The notes beneath the pieces are model-generated. The model had not been told where the DNA came from. It worked only from the letters and a program-made list of their open reading frames with translations, and made no database searches. Positions 41,990 to 48,414 of a stretch of DNA of 64,000 bases are shown piece after piece. Every line of letters starts with the position of its first letter. Position 1 is the stretch's first letter. Made by a program: the position numbers and the translations under genes. This DNA comes from Thermocrinis minervae (GTDB lineage: Bacteria; Aquificota; Aquificia; Aquificales; Aquificaceae), in contig NZ_LT670846.1 in assembly GCF_900142435.1 (NCBI RefSeq), forward strand, positions 290,486 to 354,485, in the 5' to 3' direction.

Positions 41990-42004
41990 GGCTAAAACCT
42001 CCTT

Positions 42005-42346
42005 TTAGATGTACTTAGAAAGCACTTCAAATATCTTGTCAAAGTCTGCCTTGTCTAGCTCTACAAAGACACCTACGTTGCCCATTATGCATGCTGCGTA
42101 CTTACCACCCGCAACAGCAAAGCCACAAACTGGGTAAAAACCTCCCTGACCCGTGTACGCAGACCATCCCTTTGCCTGCATGTTGCCCATAAGCTTGTTA
42201 GCTGCACACATCATGGCAGCTATCTCGGCAGACTTTTCATCTATGTTTCCATAGTAGGCCAAAAGCCTACCGTCATCCGAAAACTCTCCGGCGGCCACAG
42301 CTCCAGGTATAGACATGAGCTCCTTTAACTTGCTGAGCGTTGCCAT
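42005..42346 (-). CDS. DUF2173 protein, first copy
   Basis: A 113-aa protein of the DUF2173 type, from the ATG at 42346 (GGAGG 9 nt upstream). Longer upstream frames would run through the promoter. It begins MATLSKLKELMSIPGAVAAG and contains the shared FSDDGRLLAYYGNIDE, AAMMCAANKLMGNMQ and NVGVFV segments. It is the first gene after the sigma-54 promoter, whose predicted start site lies about 35 nt upstream of the ATG. Two diverged copies side by side suggest a heteromer. The biochemical role is unknown. Confidence 0.87.
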   Translation of the reverse strand: MATLSKLKELMSIPGAVAAGEFSDDGRLLAYYGNIDEKSAEIAAMMCAANKLMGNMQAKGWSAYTGQGGFYPVCGFAVAGGKYAACIMGNVGVFVELDKADFDKIFEVLSKYI

Positions 42347-42384
42347 CTTTTGCACCTCCTTGAAGGTTTCTATTAGACGATGTT

Positions 42385-42400
42385 TGCAAAAATCGTGCCA
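42385..42400 (-). promoter_or_regulatory. Sigma-54 (-24/-12) promoter of the DUF2173 operon
   Basis: TGGCACGATTTTTGCA on the minus strand matches the TGGCACG-N4-TTGCA consensus at every conserved position, with GG at -24 and GC at -12 in the right spacing. The first downstream gene starts about 39 nt later with its own ribosome site, and the operon ends with a sigma-54 activator gene. Confidence 0.92.
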
Positions 42401-42442
42401 AACGAAAGGTGTTTGTCCTTCAAGTTTTTGAAGATGGTTAGG

Positions 42443-42469
42443 GTGTTGCAGTGTTGCATCAGTGTTGCA
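42443..42469. repeat. Three GTGTTGCA direct repeats (candidate activator-binding sites)
   Basis: GTGTTGCA occurs at 42443-42450, 42451-42458 and 42462-42469, that is 43 to 84 bp upstream of the sigma-54 promoter. Two copies are adjacent and the third is offset by 3 bp. Position and repetition fit an upstream activating sequence for the operon's own activator; no binding data are available. Confidence 0.6.
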
Positions 42470-42495
42470 GCTGCGAAACCAAGTATCTGGAGTGT

Positions 42496-42986
42496 TCAAA
42501 GGAAAGCTTGACAATGCTGAGCTTTAGTGGCATCGGATGTTACTGCAGATATACCAGAGGATATGGTGGAAGGCATCACCCTTATGCCAAAGACCTCCCG
42601 TGCAGGTATACCACAAGCTCTTACAAGTCCAACAAAATCGGGTCCCTGAAGGTGTTTTCCACTATCCAGTCGTATATAGCTCTAGCCTTCTCAAGATCTG
42701 TCCTTGCACCTTTAGTTATCCGTAGGGCGTACTCCCGTACTATGCCGTCTGTCTGCACGTGTTTCGTAGGTCTTAAGAAGAGTTCTACATCCCTAGGTAT
42801 GCTTGCGTTTGTAGGAGGTAATCTGTTTATGTTTATCCTCCTGTCCCAAAACTCTACTAGGAAATCCACTCTCGCAAACTTGGTTGGTTCACCAGGGTTG
42901 AACTTGGAGCCAAAAGAGAAGTATGGGCAGAAACCTGCGAAGGCCAAAGACACAGTAGAAACCTTCAAAAAGGCGCGCCTGTCCAT
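42496..42986 (-). pseudogene. Broken transglutaminase-like protein with Tat signal
   Basis: The intact first part (121 codons) starts MDRRAFLKVSTVSLAFAGF, a twin-arginine-type leader. It continues to the transglutaminase-like segment TDGIVREYALRITKGARTDL and AIYDWIVENTFRDP, where it runs into a stop. In another frame the later domain part resumes (FVGLVRACGIPAREVFGIRV, then SDATKAQHCQAF). The stretch between, which should hold the catalytic cysteine (GGKCAD region), is deleted. Its tail stops at 42496, next to the operon's upstream repeats. It is clearly a remnant of an exported transglutaminase-like protein. Confidence 0.82.
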
Positions 42987-43066
42987 AGTAGCACATCCAC
43001 ACGGATCTTTCTTAAAGTCTATCCACCTAACAGGTGCGCATCCTTACAACCTTTCAAAAGATATCC

Positions 43067-43477
43067 TTACTTTCTTTCTGGAGGTTCGTAAAGAAGGCCT
43101 GTCAGTCCTCCCCAGACAAGGTGAAGTATAAAGGTGGATACCTGAACGTTCATAGGTATAGGGTTTTTAAACCACTCCGCTCCACCAACTGAGCCTATTA
43201 TGGACACTACTACGACGAATATGTGCCATATCACTCCGTATATGAGCCCCTTCACTAGACCGGAACCGGGTAGCCTGTTCCACACGTAGGGAAGTACCAA
43301 GGGTATGGCAAAGAGGGTGGCGTCTATCTGGTGATGGATAAACCAGGCTGGGTTTTTTATGCCTGGGAAGAGGCCAAAGAGCCCAAACCACTTGGCGTAG
43401 ACTTCGTCAAGGAGGACCATGGCATAACCGCCCATCTGGCTGGCGAAGATAAAACTAGGAAGATTTATTCTGTTCAT
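43067..43477 (-). CDS. Small four-helix membrane protein
   Basis: A 136-aa protein with about four hydrophobic segments (ASQMGGYAMVLLDEVY; ATLFAIPLVLPYVW; LIYGVIWHIFVVVVSIIGSV; VSTFILHLVWGGLTGLLYEP). Histidines lie at WFIHHQID, GVIWHIF and ILHLVWG. The family is not recognised with certainty; bacterial YagU/DUF1440-like membrane proteins have a similar layout. The ATG has AGGAGG upstream, and it lies 13 bp after the CDGSH gene, forming a pair with it. Confidence 0.72.
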   Translation of the reverse strand: MNRINLPSFIFASQMGGYAMVLLDEVYAKWFGLFGLFPGIKNPAWFIHHQIDATLFAIPLVLPYVWNRLPGSGLVKGLIYGVIWHIFVVVVSIIGSVGGAEWFKNPIPMNVQVSTFILHLVWGGLTGLLYEPPERK

Positions 43478-43490
43478 CGCGTATGACCTC

Positions 43491-43685
43491 CTACAGTTTT
43501 ATCTCCACCCTGGAGTTCTCATCGTATATGTACAGCTTCCCATCCTCCTCATCCCTTGTCCTCTTGTGGGACCCATCGCAGAAGGGCTTTTTGTTAGAAA
43601 GCCCACACTGGCATATGTAGTATGTCTCCCCGTTTACCTCAAGCTTGTAAGGGCCTTTTTCTGTAAGCTTTACAAGCCTTGCCAT
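43491..43685 (-). CDS. CDGSH iron-sulfur domain protein
   Basis: A 64-aa protein with the [2Fe-2S] CDGSH motif: CQCGLSNKKPFCDGSHKR gives the three cysteines and one histidine that bind the cluster. The length equals a single minimal domain. It is soluble, probably an electron or cluster carrier. Its ATG follows an AGGAGGTTG site, with a T-rich stretch upstream. It is the first gene of a minus-strand pair with the small membrane protein and is divergent from the MFS gene (118 bp apart). Confidence 0.93.
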   Translation of the reverse strand: MARLVKLTEKGPYKLEVNGETYYICQCGLSNKKPFCDGSHKRTRDEEDGKLYIYDENSRVEIKL

Positions 43686-43757
43686 GACACAACCTCCTTT
43701 TTTTGTTCATTTTAAGCAGTACATAAATTTTTTCAAGAACTGTCTTATCTGTAATAT

Positions 43758-43775
43758 ACTTACAGATCTGTAAGT
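43758..43775. promoter_or_regulatory. Perfect 18-bp palindrome upstream of the MFS gene (operator candidate)
   Basis: ACTTACAGATCTGTAAGT is fully symmetrical. A further ATCTGTAA copy lies at 43748-43755, giving a direct plus inverted arrangement. It ends 14 bp before the TATAAT at 43790 and so covers the -35 region, which fits a repressor site. The regulator is unknown. Confidence 0.6.
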
Positions 43776-43789
43776 TAACCCTGATGACG

Positions 43790-43795
43790 TATAAT
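43790..43795 (+). promoter_or_regulatory. -10 box of the MFS gene (leaderless type)
   Basis: TATAAT 8 nt before the GTG at 43804. A transcript starting about 7 nt after the box would begin at the start codon. Confidence 0.55.
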
Positions 43796-43803
43796 ACAGG
43801 TAA

Positions 43804-44934
43804 GTGAAGGGTAAGGGCTCTTACAAGCTGATAATCCTCTTTGGCTTGGTCAGTCTTATTTCGGACTTTACCTACGAAGGTGCCAAATCTATAATAGGAC
43901 CTTACCTTTTTACCCTTGGTGCTAGCGCGGTTGTTGTAGGGTTTGTATCTGGAATTTCTGAATTCCTTGGGTACTTTCTCAGGCTCGTCTCAGGACACAT
44001 AGCGGACAAATTAAAAGCCTATTGGTTTTTAACCATACTTGGGTATGCCGTAAACCTCTTTTCGGTTCCCTTAATAGGTCTTACAAAAAACTGGAAAGTT
44101 GTAGCATTACTTATGTCCTTAGAGAGGTTTGGTAAGGCTGTAAGGACACCGCCTAGGGACGTGCTTCTTTCCTTTATAACCCAGAAGGTAGGACATGGAA
44201 AGGGTTTTGGGCTTCACGAGTTTATGGACCAGGTAGGTGCCATCTTGGGACCCTTGTACGTTGCTCTCATGCTTGGCTTTGGTTATCAGCTGGCCTTTGT
44301 ATCTCTATTTATCCCAGCGTCTTTAGCCATGCTCCTACTTGCGTGGATAAAGAGGGTATACCCTGAGGAAGAGGTAGAGAGGGTTAGTTCAAAGGATGGG
44401 GTTAAAAATGTTTCACTAAGCGGTGATTTTCTACAGTACCTTGCCGCTTCGTCCATATACGCTTTGAGTTTTCTTCCCTTTCCCATAGTCTCTTACCACC
44501 TTAAGGCTTCAGGGTTTACTGATATGAGTATACCTGTCCTCTTTTCCTTGGCTATGTTTTCTGATGCTGTGTTTGCCCTTCTCTTTGGCTACATCTTTGA
44601 CAAGTATGGTGTGAAGTCTGTGGCTTTTGCTCCTTTGCTTAGCTCTGTAGCATCCCCTGTGATCCTCTATCTTAGTCCTATCTTAGGTCTTTTGATCTGG
44701 GGTGGTAGCCTTGGTATCCAAGAATCTATCATGAGATCGGCTGTGGCAAGCATGGTCGCCGAAAGTTCAAGAGGTAGAGCCTATGGGATCTTCTACTTTT
44801 CCTTTGGACTTTTCTCTTTCTTGGGCTCTCTGGCTCTTGGTTACCTGTACAGTTTAGAACCAGCTTATATGGTACTTTGGTCCGTACTGCTGGGACTCAT
44901 ATCTACCTCTATATTAGTCCTCTTGAGAGTATAG
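43804..44934 (+). CDS. Major facilitator superfamily transporter
   Basis: A 376-aa permease with about eleven or twelve membrane segments. The start is a GTG whose N-terminus (KGKGSYKLIILFGLVSLISDFTYEG) leads straight into TM1. MFS motif-A-like loops appear at SGHIADKLKAYW and, in the second half, GYIFDKYGVKS. SLERFGKAVRTPPRDVLLSF is typical of a bacterial group of unassigned MFS proteins. The substrate cannot be told. It is controlled by a palindrome over its promoter and ends convergently in ispD (26-bp overlap). Confidence 0.87.
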   Translation: MKGKGSYKLIILFGLVSLISDFTYEGAKSIIGPYLFTLGASAVVVGFVSGISEFLGYFLRLVSGHIADKLKAYWFLTILGYAVNLFSVPLIGLTKNWKVVALLMSLERFGKAVRTPPRDVLLSFITQKVGHGKGFGLHEFMDQVGAILGPLYVALMLGFGYQLAFVSLFIPASLAMLLLAWIKRVYPEEEVERVSSKDGVKNVSLSGDFLQYLAASSIYALSFLPFPIVSYHLKASGFTDMSIPVLFSLAMFSDAVFALLFGYIFDKYGVKSVAFAPLLSSVASPVILYLSPILGLLIWGGSLGIQESIMRSAVASMVAESSRGRAYGIFYFSFGLFSFLGSLALGYLYSLEPAYMVLWSVLLGLISTSILVLLRV

Positions 44935-45550
44935 CCTCTGCCAGCAGTATGTCCTCGGGATACGTTATCTTTAAGTTTAGTGGAGAGCCTTCTACCACAC
45001 CCACCCTGTAGCCGTACCTTTCAAGGAGTGCTGCATCATCTGTGGCGTAGTAACCTTCCTTTCTTGCCCTAAGATGACACTCAAGGAGTATATCCCTTCT
45101 AAAACCTTGGGGTGTTTGAGAGAGCCAAAGGTTGGACCTGTCCACAGTCTTTATCACCATGCTGTCGGCCACCTGCTTTACAGTATCCCTCACAGGTACT
45201 GCCGTTATTTTGCCCTCATAGTCTTCCAAAGAACATACTTTTAGGAAGAGCTCTAATTTCGCGAGAGGCCTTGCACAATCGTGGACTACTACTATCTCAC
45301 CCTTGGCCTGTAGTAAAGCTTTTAAAACAGAGTCCTGTCTTTCGTTCCCGCCTGGAACCTTTTTCACATCCTGTGGTACTTCTACCTTGTTTATGTCTTC
45401 CTCTGGTAAAACCAGGAGGATCTCCTCAAAATAACCATAGGTCCTATCCAAGGAATGCATGTAGAGAGGCTTTCCTAAAAGCTGTACAAACTGCTTCTTT
45501 CTACCAAAACGCCTACCAGACCCAGCAGCTAGGAGGACGAGGCTTATCAT
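44909..45550 (-). CDS. ispD: 2-C-methyl-D-erythritol 4-phosphate cytidylyltransferase
   Basis: Third enzyme of the methylerythritol phosphate pathway, making CDP-methylerythritol from CTP and MEP. The nucleotide-binding motif LLAAGSGRRFGRKKQFV, the VHDCARPL segment, AVPVRDTVKQV and the LWLSQTPQGFRRD motif near 140 identify it. It is 213 aa, slightly short. It overlaps the preceding gene by 4 bp. IspF is not adjacent, unlike in many bacteria. IspG of the same pathway opens this window. Confidence 0.94.
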   Translation of the reverse strand: MISLVLLAAGSGRRFGRKKQFVQLLGKPLYMHSLDRTYGYFEEILLVLPEEDINKVEVPQDVKKVPGGNERQDSVLKALLQAKGEIVVVHDCARPLAKLELFLKVCSLEDYEGKITAVPVRDTVKQVADSMVIKTVDRSNLWLSQTPQGFRRDILLECHLRARKEGYYATDDAALLERYGYRVGVVEGSPLNLKITYPEDILLAEAILSRGLI

Positions 45551-45876
45551 TCCTCCCTGAGGGTCTGTATCCTCCTTATGGCCTCTTCAAGTATCTCCTG
45601 GGAGAGGTCCATGTCTGTGGAGACCTTTCCTTCGTGGGTAATGAGAGCCGCAAGCTTGTAACCAAGCACTTCCTTCTCCAAAGACTCGCGGGTTATCCTG
45701 TCCAAGAGCTTTTTCTTATCCTCAGGCTCCAGGCTTTCAAGCTCAAACTCAGAGACTTCTATAGTATCCGGATCCTCGTCCTTTATGTAAAGGGCATAAA
45801 CAGGCAATGCCTCTTCAAGACCGAGCCTGTTAAAGAGATCCTCCACTCTTTGCCTTACTAAATGTCTTACGCTCAT
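45547..45876 (-). CDS. Uncharacterised acidic protein (109 aa)
   Basis: No family recognised with confidence. From the ATG at 45876 (an in-frame ATG at 45897 would add seven residues and run across the shared promoter) it gives 109 aa, acidic and helix-rich: SVRHLVRQRVEDLFNRLG, then DPDTIEVSEFELESLEPEDK and ILEEAIRRIQTL. There are no membrane segments or cysteines. It overlaps ispD by 4 bp and is divergent from dtd across a symmetrical AT-rich promoter. Confidence 0.75.
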   Translation of the reverse strand: MSVRHLVRQRVEDLFNRLGLEEALPVYALYIKDEDPDTIEVSEFELESLEPEDKKKLLDRITRESLEKEVLGYKLAALITHEGKVSTDMDLSQEILEEAIRRIQTLREE

Positions 45877-45882
45877 GCTATA

Positions 45883-45888
45883 TATAAT
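45883..45888 (+). promoter_or_regulatory. -10 box of dtd (leaderless type), within a symmetrical divergent promoter
   Basis: TATAAT 7 nt before the dtd ATG. The surrounding ATGCTATATATAATAGCAT is nearly palindromic, and its minus strand offers TATTAT for the divergent gene starting at 45876. No Shine-Dalgarno sequence precedes either ATG. Confidence 0.5.
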
Positions 45889-45895
45889 AGCATCC

Positions 45896-46339
45896 ATGCG
45901 AGCTGTTCTTCAGAGGGTTAAGGCTTCCTGGGTGCTAGTTGATGGGAAAGAGGTGGCACGTATAGGAGAGGGTCTTAACATACTCTTGGGTGTGGGTAAA
46001 GGAGACACCGATGAAGATGTGAAGAAACTCATCCAAAAGATTGTTAACCTGAGGATATTTGAGGATGAAAGAGGGAAGTTTCAATACTCTCTGCTTGACG
46101 TTAAAGGCTCTGCACTTGTGGTATCACAGTTTACCCTATACGCAGACGTAAAGAAGGGAAGAAGGCCGAGCTTTGAACAGGCAGAAGAACCAAACAGAGC
46201 CAAAGAGCTTTACGAGGAGTTCGTAAGGGAGCTTTCCAAGCTGGTAGAAGTGCAGACGGGTATATTCGGAGCCATGATGGAGGTACACATAGTCAACTGG
46301 GGTCCTGTGACTATAATCCTGGACAGCAAGGAACTTTAG
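45896..46339 (+). CDS. dtd: D-aminoacyl-tRNA deacylase
   Basis: Proofreading enzyme that hydrolyses D-aminoacyl-tRNAs, 147 aa from the ATG at 45896. The start MRAVLQRVKASWVLVDG, the catalytic-face motif SQFTLYADVKKGRRPSF and the Gly-cis-Pro motif NWGPVTIILDS are diagnostic. An in-frame upstream ATG (45875) would place the promoter inside the gene and is unlikely. It ends against the PLD-HerA gene with a 4-bp overlap. Confidence 0.95.
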   Translation: MRAVLQRVKASWVLVDGKEVARIGEGLNILLGVGKGDTDEDVKKLIQKIVNLRIFEDERGKFQYSLLDVKGSALVVSQFTLYADVKKGRRPSFEQAEEPNRAKELYEEFVRELSKLVEVQTGIFGAMMEVHIVNWGPVTIILDSKEL

Positions 46340-48180
46340 AGCTCTATCTCTACGAGCATACCAAAGGGTACGGCAAGGCCTGTGATGTAGGCAAGTCCTG
46401 GCCTTAGGGATGGTAGAAGTTTCAGCGTATCCATGTCTCTTTCACCAAAGAAGGGATACACAGCATCCAAATCGTTCTTCGTGTTTAACCTAAAGACTAC
46501 CTGTGTGTTTAGCTGGGATAGGACATACTTGCTTAGATTTGCAGGCCTTTGGGTTACGGCTATAAGGCCCAGGGATAGCTTCCTTCCCTCCATGGCTATC
46601 TTCTTCACCATGAGCTGAGCCAAGTTCTCTCTTCCGGCTGGGACTTCAAAGGCACCCTTCTCAGGTGCAAAGTTGTGAGATTCCTCTAGAACTACCAGAG
46701 TCCTTTCTGTACCCTCTAAAGCTCTTATGAAGATCTCTCTCAAGAGGAGTCCTACCACGTTTGTGCGTGTGGAGATGTCTGGCAGATGTTTCATGTCATA
46801 GATAACTATCTTCTCCTCGCATGACAAGCCTTCAAGCATTGCTTTTATGAGTGTGGGTTGGTCTGTTATGGCCCTTTCTCCTACCTCCCTTGAGAGGATG
46901 TTCAAAAAGTCTTCCACATCTTTCCTTATGGCCGGGTCCTTGGCTGAGCTTAGCATGATATCCTTGAAGGAAAGTTCCCTGTAGGGGAGGTATCTTAGAT
47001 CTGATTTCAGTAAGCTTCTCAGATTTGCATAAAAGTCTCGCTCTTCCGATGATCTTTCCTGTATGTCAAAGCCATACTGCTTTAGAAGATCCTTAATCTC
47101 ATCAGCGCTTATAAACATGAGACAGTAGGGGAGTTCTATGTGTTTTAGTGATATTCCAGATAGCTTTGGTGTATACTCTCCGTAAAGGTCAAAGAGGAAC
47201 ACCTTAGGGCCATCCTGCGGCATGTTTTCTAGGAGTCTCCTTACAAAGGTAGTCTTTCCTGAACCTGTAGTTCCTAGGACTGCCATATGCATGCTTAGTA
47301 CCTTCTCCAGGTCTACGTAGATGGGTCTTTGGGTACCAGCCAGCGTTCCCACCTTCACAGGTAACCCCATAGGGTATCCTGACATATTGAGGGTGAAGAG
47401 CCTTGAGTCTTCGTCGGTAAGCTTTAGAAGCTGGGTACCTGGTTCAAGGATGCGAAAGTTGGGGCTTAGGTATCCCTCCTTTTCTTCCTTCTTCTGCCTG
47501 TACTCAAACAAGACGGATACATCTGCAAACTTGGGTTTTCCCTTCTCCTGCCAGAGGGCAAAGAGGTAAGAAGTGAGCCAGTCCTTTTGATCTGTGGGGA
47601 GTTTCTCTAAATTTGAGGCTGGGGGTGTGTACACCCTGTTTACCTTCAGGAGTATAAAGCCATCTGGTGTTATAGCCTTTAGAAAGGTCTGCTCTTGTAT
47701 CTCTTCTAAGAGTAAAGCCTGCAGGTTTAGGAAACTTTCCAACTTTAGGACTACAGCCTTTGCATCTTGGTTAAGCTCGTAGGACTCTGCCTTTAGCTCC
47801 TCGTAGAGTTCTATAAGTTCCTTCACCTGCTCCGTCTGTACTACAGCTTCTATGTTTCCGTCTGTGGATAGTCCCCTGTAGGTTAGGTTTGCAGATCCTA
47901 CAAGGGCAAAGCTGTCATCTACGAGTATGAACTTGGCATGTAGCCGCGGGTTTAAGAATATCCTTCCCCCCTTTTTCCTTACTGCCTTGAAAACCCTCTG
48001 GTCTGTTATCTCTAGGTCCTTACCTTCTCCAGCTCTGACCACCAGCTCTATGCTTACCCCCTCCTCAACCCTGTCAAGCAGGGATTCCATGATCTCCCCT
48101 CTTGCCCATGCAGACACTATGCGTAGGCTAGACTTTGCTTTTCCAAAGGCTTCAAGAAGGAGAGTATATAAATCCTGCAT
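46336..48180 (-). CDS. PLD-family nuclease fused to a HerA-type DNA-translocating ATPase
   Basis: A 614-aa two-part protein. Residues 1-130 carry one phospholipase-D-type active site (HAKFILVD at 81-88, then GSANLT at 95-100), as in PLD nucleases. A linker and a beta-rich region at about 170-290, resembling a HAS barrel, follow. Then comes a HerA/FtsK-like ATPase with Walker A GTTGSGKT (303-310), DLYGEY, Walker B LVVLEESHNFAPE (495-507), Arg533 in AMEGRK and TQRPANLS. HerA normally works with the NurA nuclease on DNA ends; here the nuclease is in cis. It fits an end-processing or phage-defence role, but this is inference. A TAAAAT box lies 6 nt before its ATG. Confidence 0.9.
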   Translation of the reverse strand: MQDLYTLLLEAFGKAKSSLRIVSAWARGEIMESLLDRVEEGVSIELVVRAGEGKDLEITDQRVFKAVRKKGGRIFLNPRLHAKFILVDDSFALVGSANLTYRGLSTDGNIEAVVQTEQVKELIELYEELKAESYELNQDAKAVVLKLESFLNLQALLLEEIQEQTFLKAITPDGFILLKVNRVYTPPASNLEKLPTDQKDWLTSYLFALWQEKGKPKFADVSVLFEYRQKKEEKEGYLSPNFRILEPGTQLLKLTDEDSRLFTLNMSGYPMGLPVKVGTLAGTQRPIYVDLEKVLSMHMAVLGTTGSGKTTFVRRLLENMPQDGPKVFLFDLYGEYTPKLSGISLKHIELPYCLMFISADEIKDLLKQYGFDIQERSSEERDFYANLRSLLKSDLRYLPYRELSFKDIMLSSAKDPAIRKDVEDFLNILSREVGERAITDQPTLIKAMLEGLSCEEKIVIYDMKHLPDISTRTNVVGLLLREIFIRALEGTERTLVVLEESHNFAPEKGAFEVPAGRENLAQLMVKKIAMEGRKLSLGLIAVTQRPANLSKYVLSQLNTQVVFRLNTKNDLDAVYPFFGERDMDTLKLLPSLRPGLAYITGLAVPFGMLVEIEL

Positions 48181-48195
48181 GGGAATATTTTAAGG

Positions 48196-48270
48196 TGGTG
48201 GGCGGTGGCGGAATCGAACCGCCGACCTCCATCTTGTGAGGATGGCGCTCTCCCTCTGAGCTAACCGCCC
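48196..48270 (-). tRNA. tRNA-Val (anticodon CAC)
   Basis: On the minus strand the 5' acceptor arm GGGCGGT pairs with ACCGCCC and is followed by encoded ACCA. The D arm contains AGCTC, the anticodon loop CTCACAA gives CAC, and the T loop is TTCGATT with GGCGG/CCGCC stem. The 72-nt body plus CCA is normal. It reads the GUG codon. A TATAAT on the minus strand at 48281-48286 is a plausible -10. Confidence 0.97.
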
Positions 48271-48291
48271 TATAGGGATAATTATAACCCC

Positions 48292-48320
48292 TTGACAGTT
48301 TATAATGTTATTTATATTAT
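48292..48320 (+). promoter_or_regulatory. Strong sigma-70 promoter
   Basis: TTGACA at 48292-48297, a 17-bp spacer and TATTAT at 48315-48320. It is the best -35/-10 pair I see in the window, and it points towards the candidate RNA and sfsA. It partly overlaps the upstream region of the divergent tRNA-Val promoter. Confidence 0.75.
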
Positions 48321-48325
48321 TAAGT

Positions 48326-48410
48326 AATAGCTGTAAAGAAGAGGAGGTGATAAACTCCCTCCCCCTCCCTCCCCTAATTTGTTTGCCCCACCGCCAGGTG
48401 GGGCCTTTCT
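48326..48410 (+). ncRNA. Candidate small RNA or sfsA leader with C-rich anti-Shine-Dalgarno stretch
   Basis: Between the strong promoter and sfsA lies an untranslated stretch of about 85 nt. It holds a purine block AAGAAGAGGAGGTGATAAA, a block made almost only of C and T (CTCCCTCCCCCTCCCTCCCC) and a GC hairpin near the end. The CT block could pair with its own GGAGG or with ribosome sites of other mRNAs. A stand-alone sRNA or a leader that attenuates sfsA are the alternatives. A 22-codon frame from the GTG at 48346 exists but looks unlikely to be a real peptide. Confidence 0.4.
48385..48410 (+). terminator. Hairpin with short T-rich tail before sfsA
   Basis: GCCCCACC, loop GCCA, GGTGGGGC (an 8-bp perfect stem), then CTTTCT. 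It ends 5 bp before the sfsA ATG, so it acts either as an intrinsic terminator or attenuator, or as a structure hiding the sfsA start. The T-run is weak. Confidence 0.6.
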
Positions 48411-48414
48411 AAAC

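Noticed and set aside
48346-48411. 22-codon leader peptide starting GTG after GAGGAG in front of sfsA
   Set aside because: The Shine-Dalgarno sequence touches the GTG, the peptide is mostly Pro/Leu from the CT block, and there is no regulatory codon run. An RNA element explains the stretch better.
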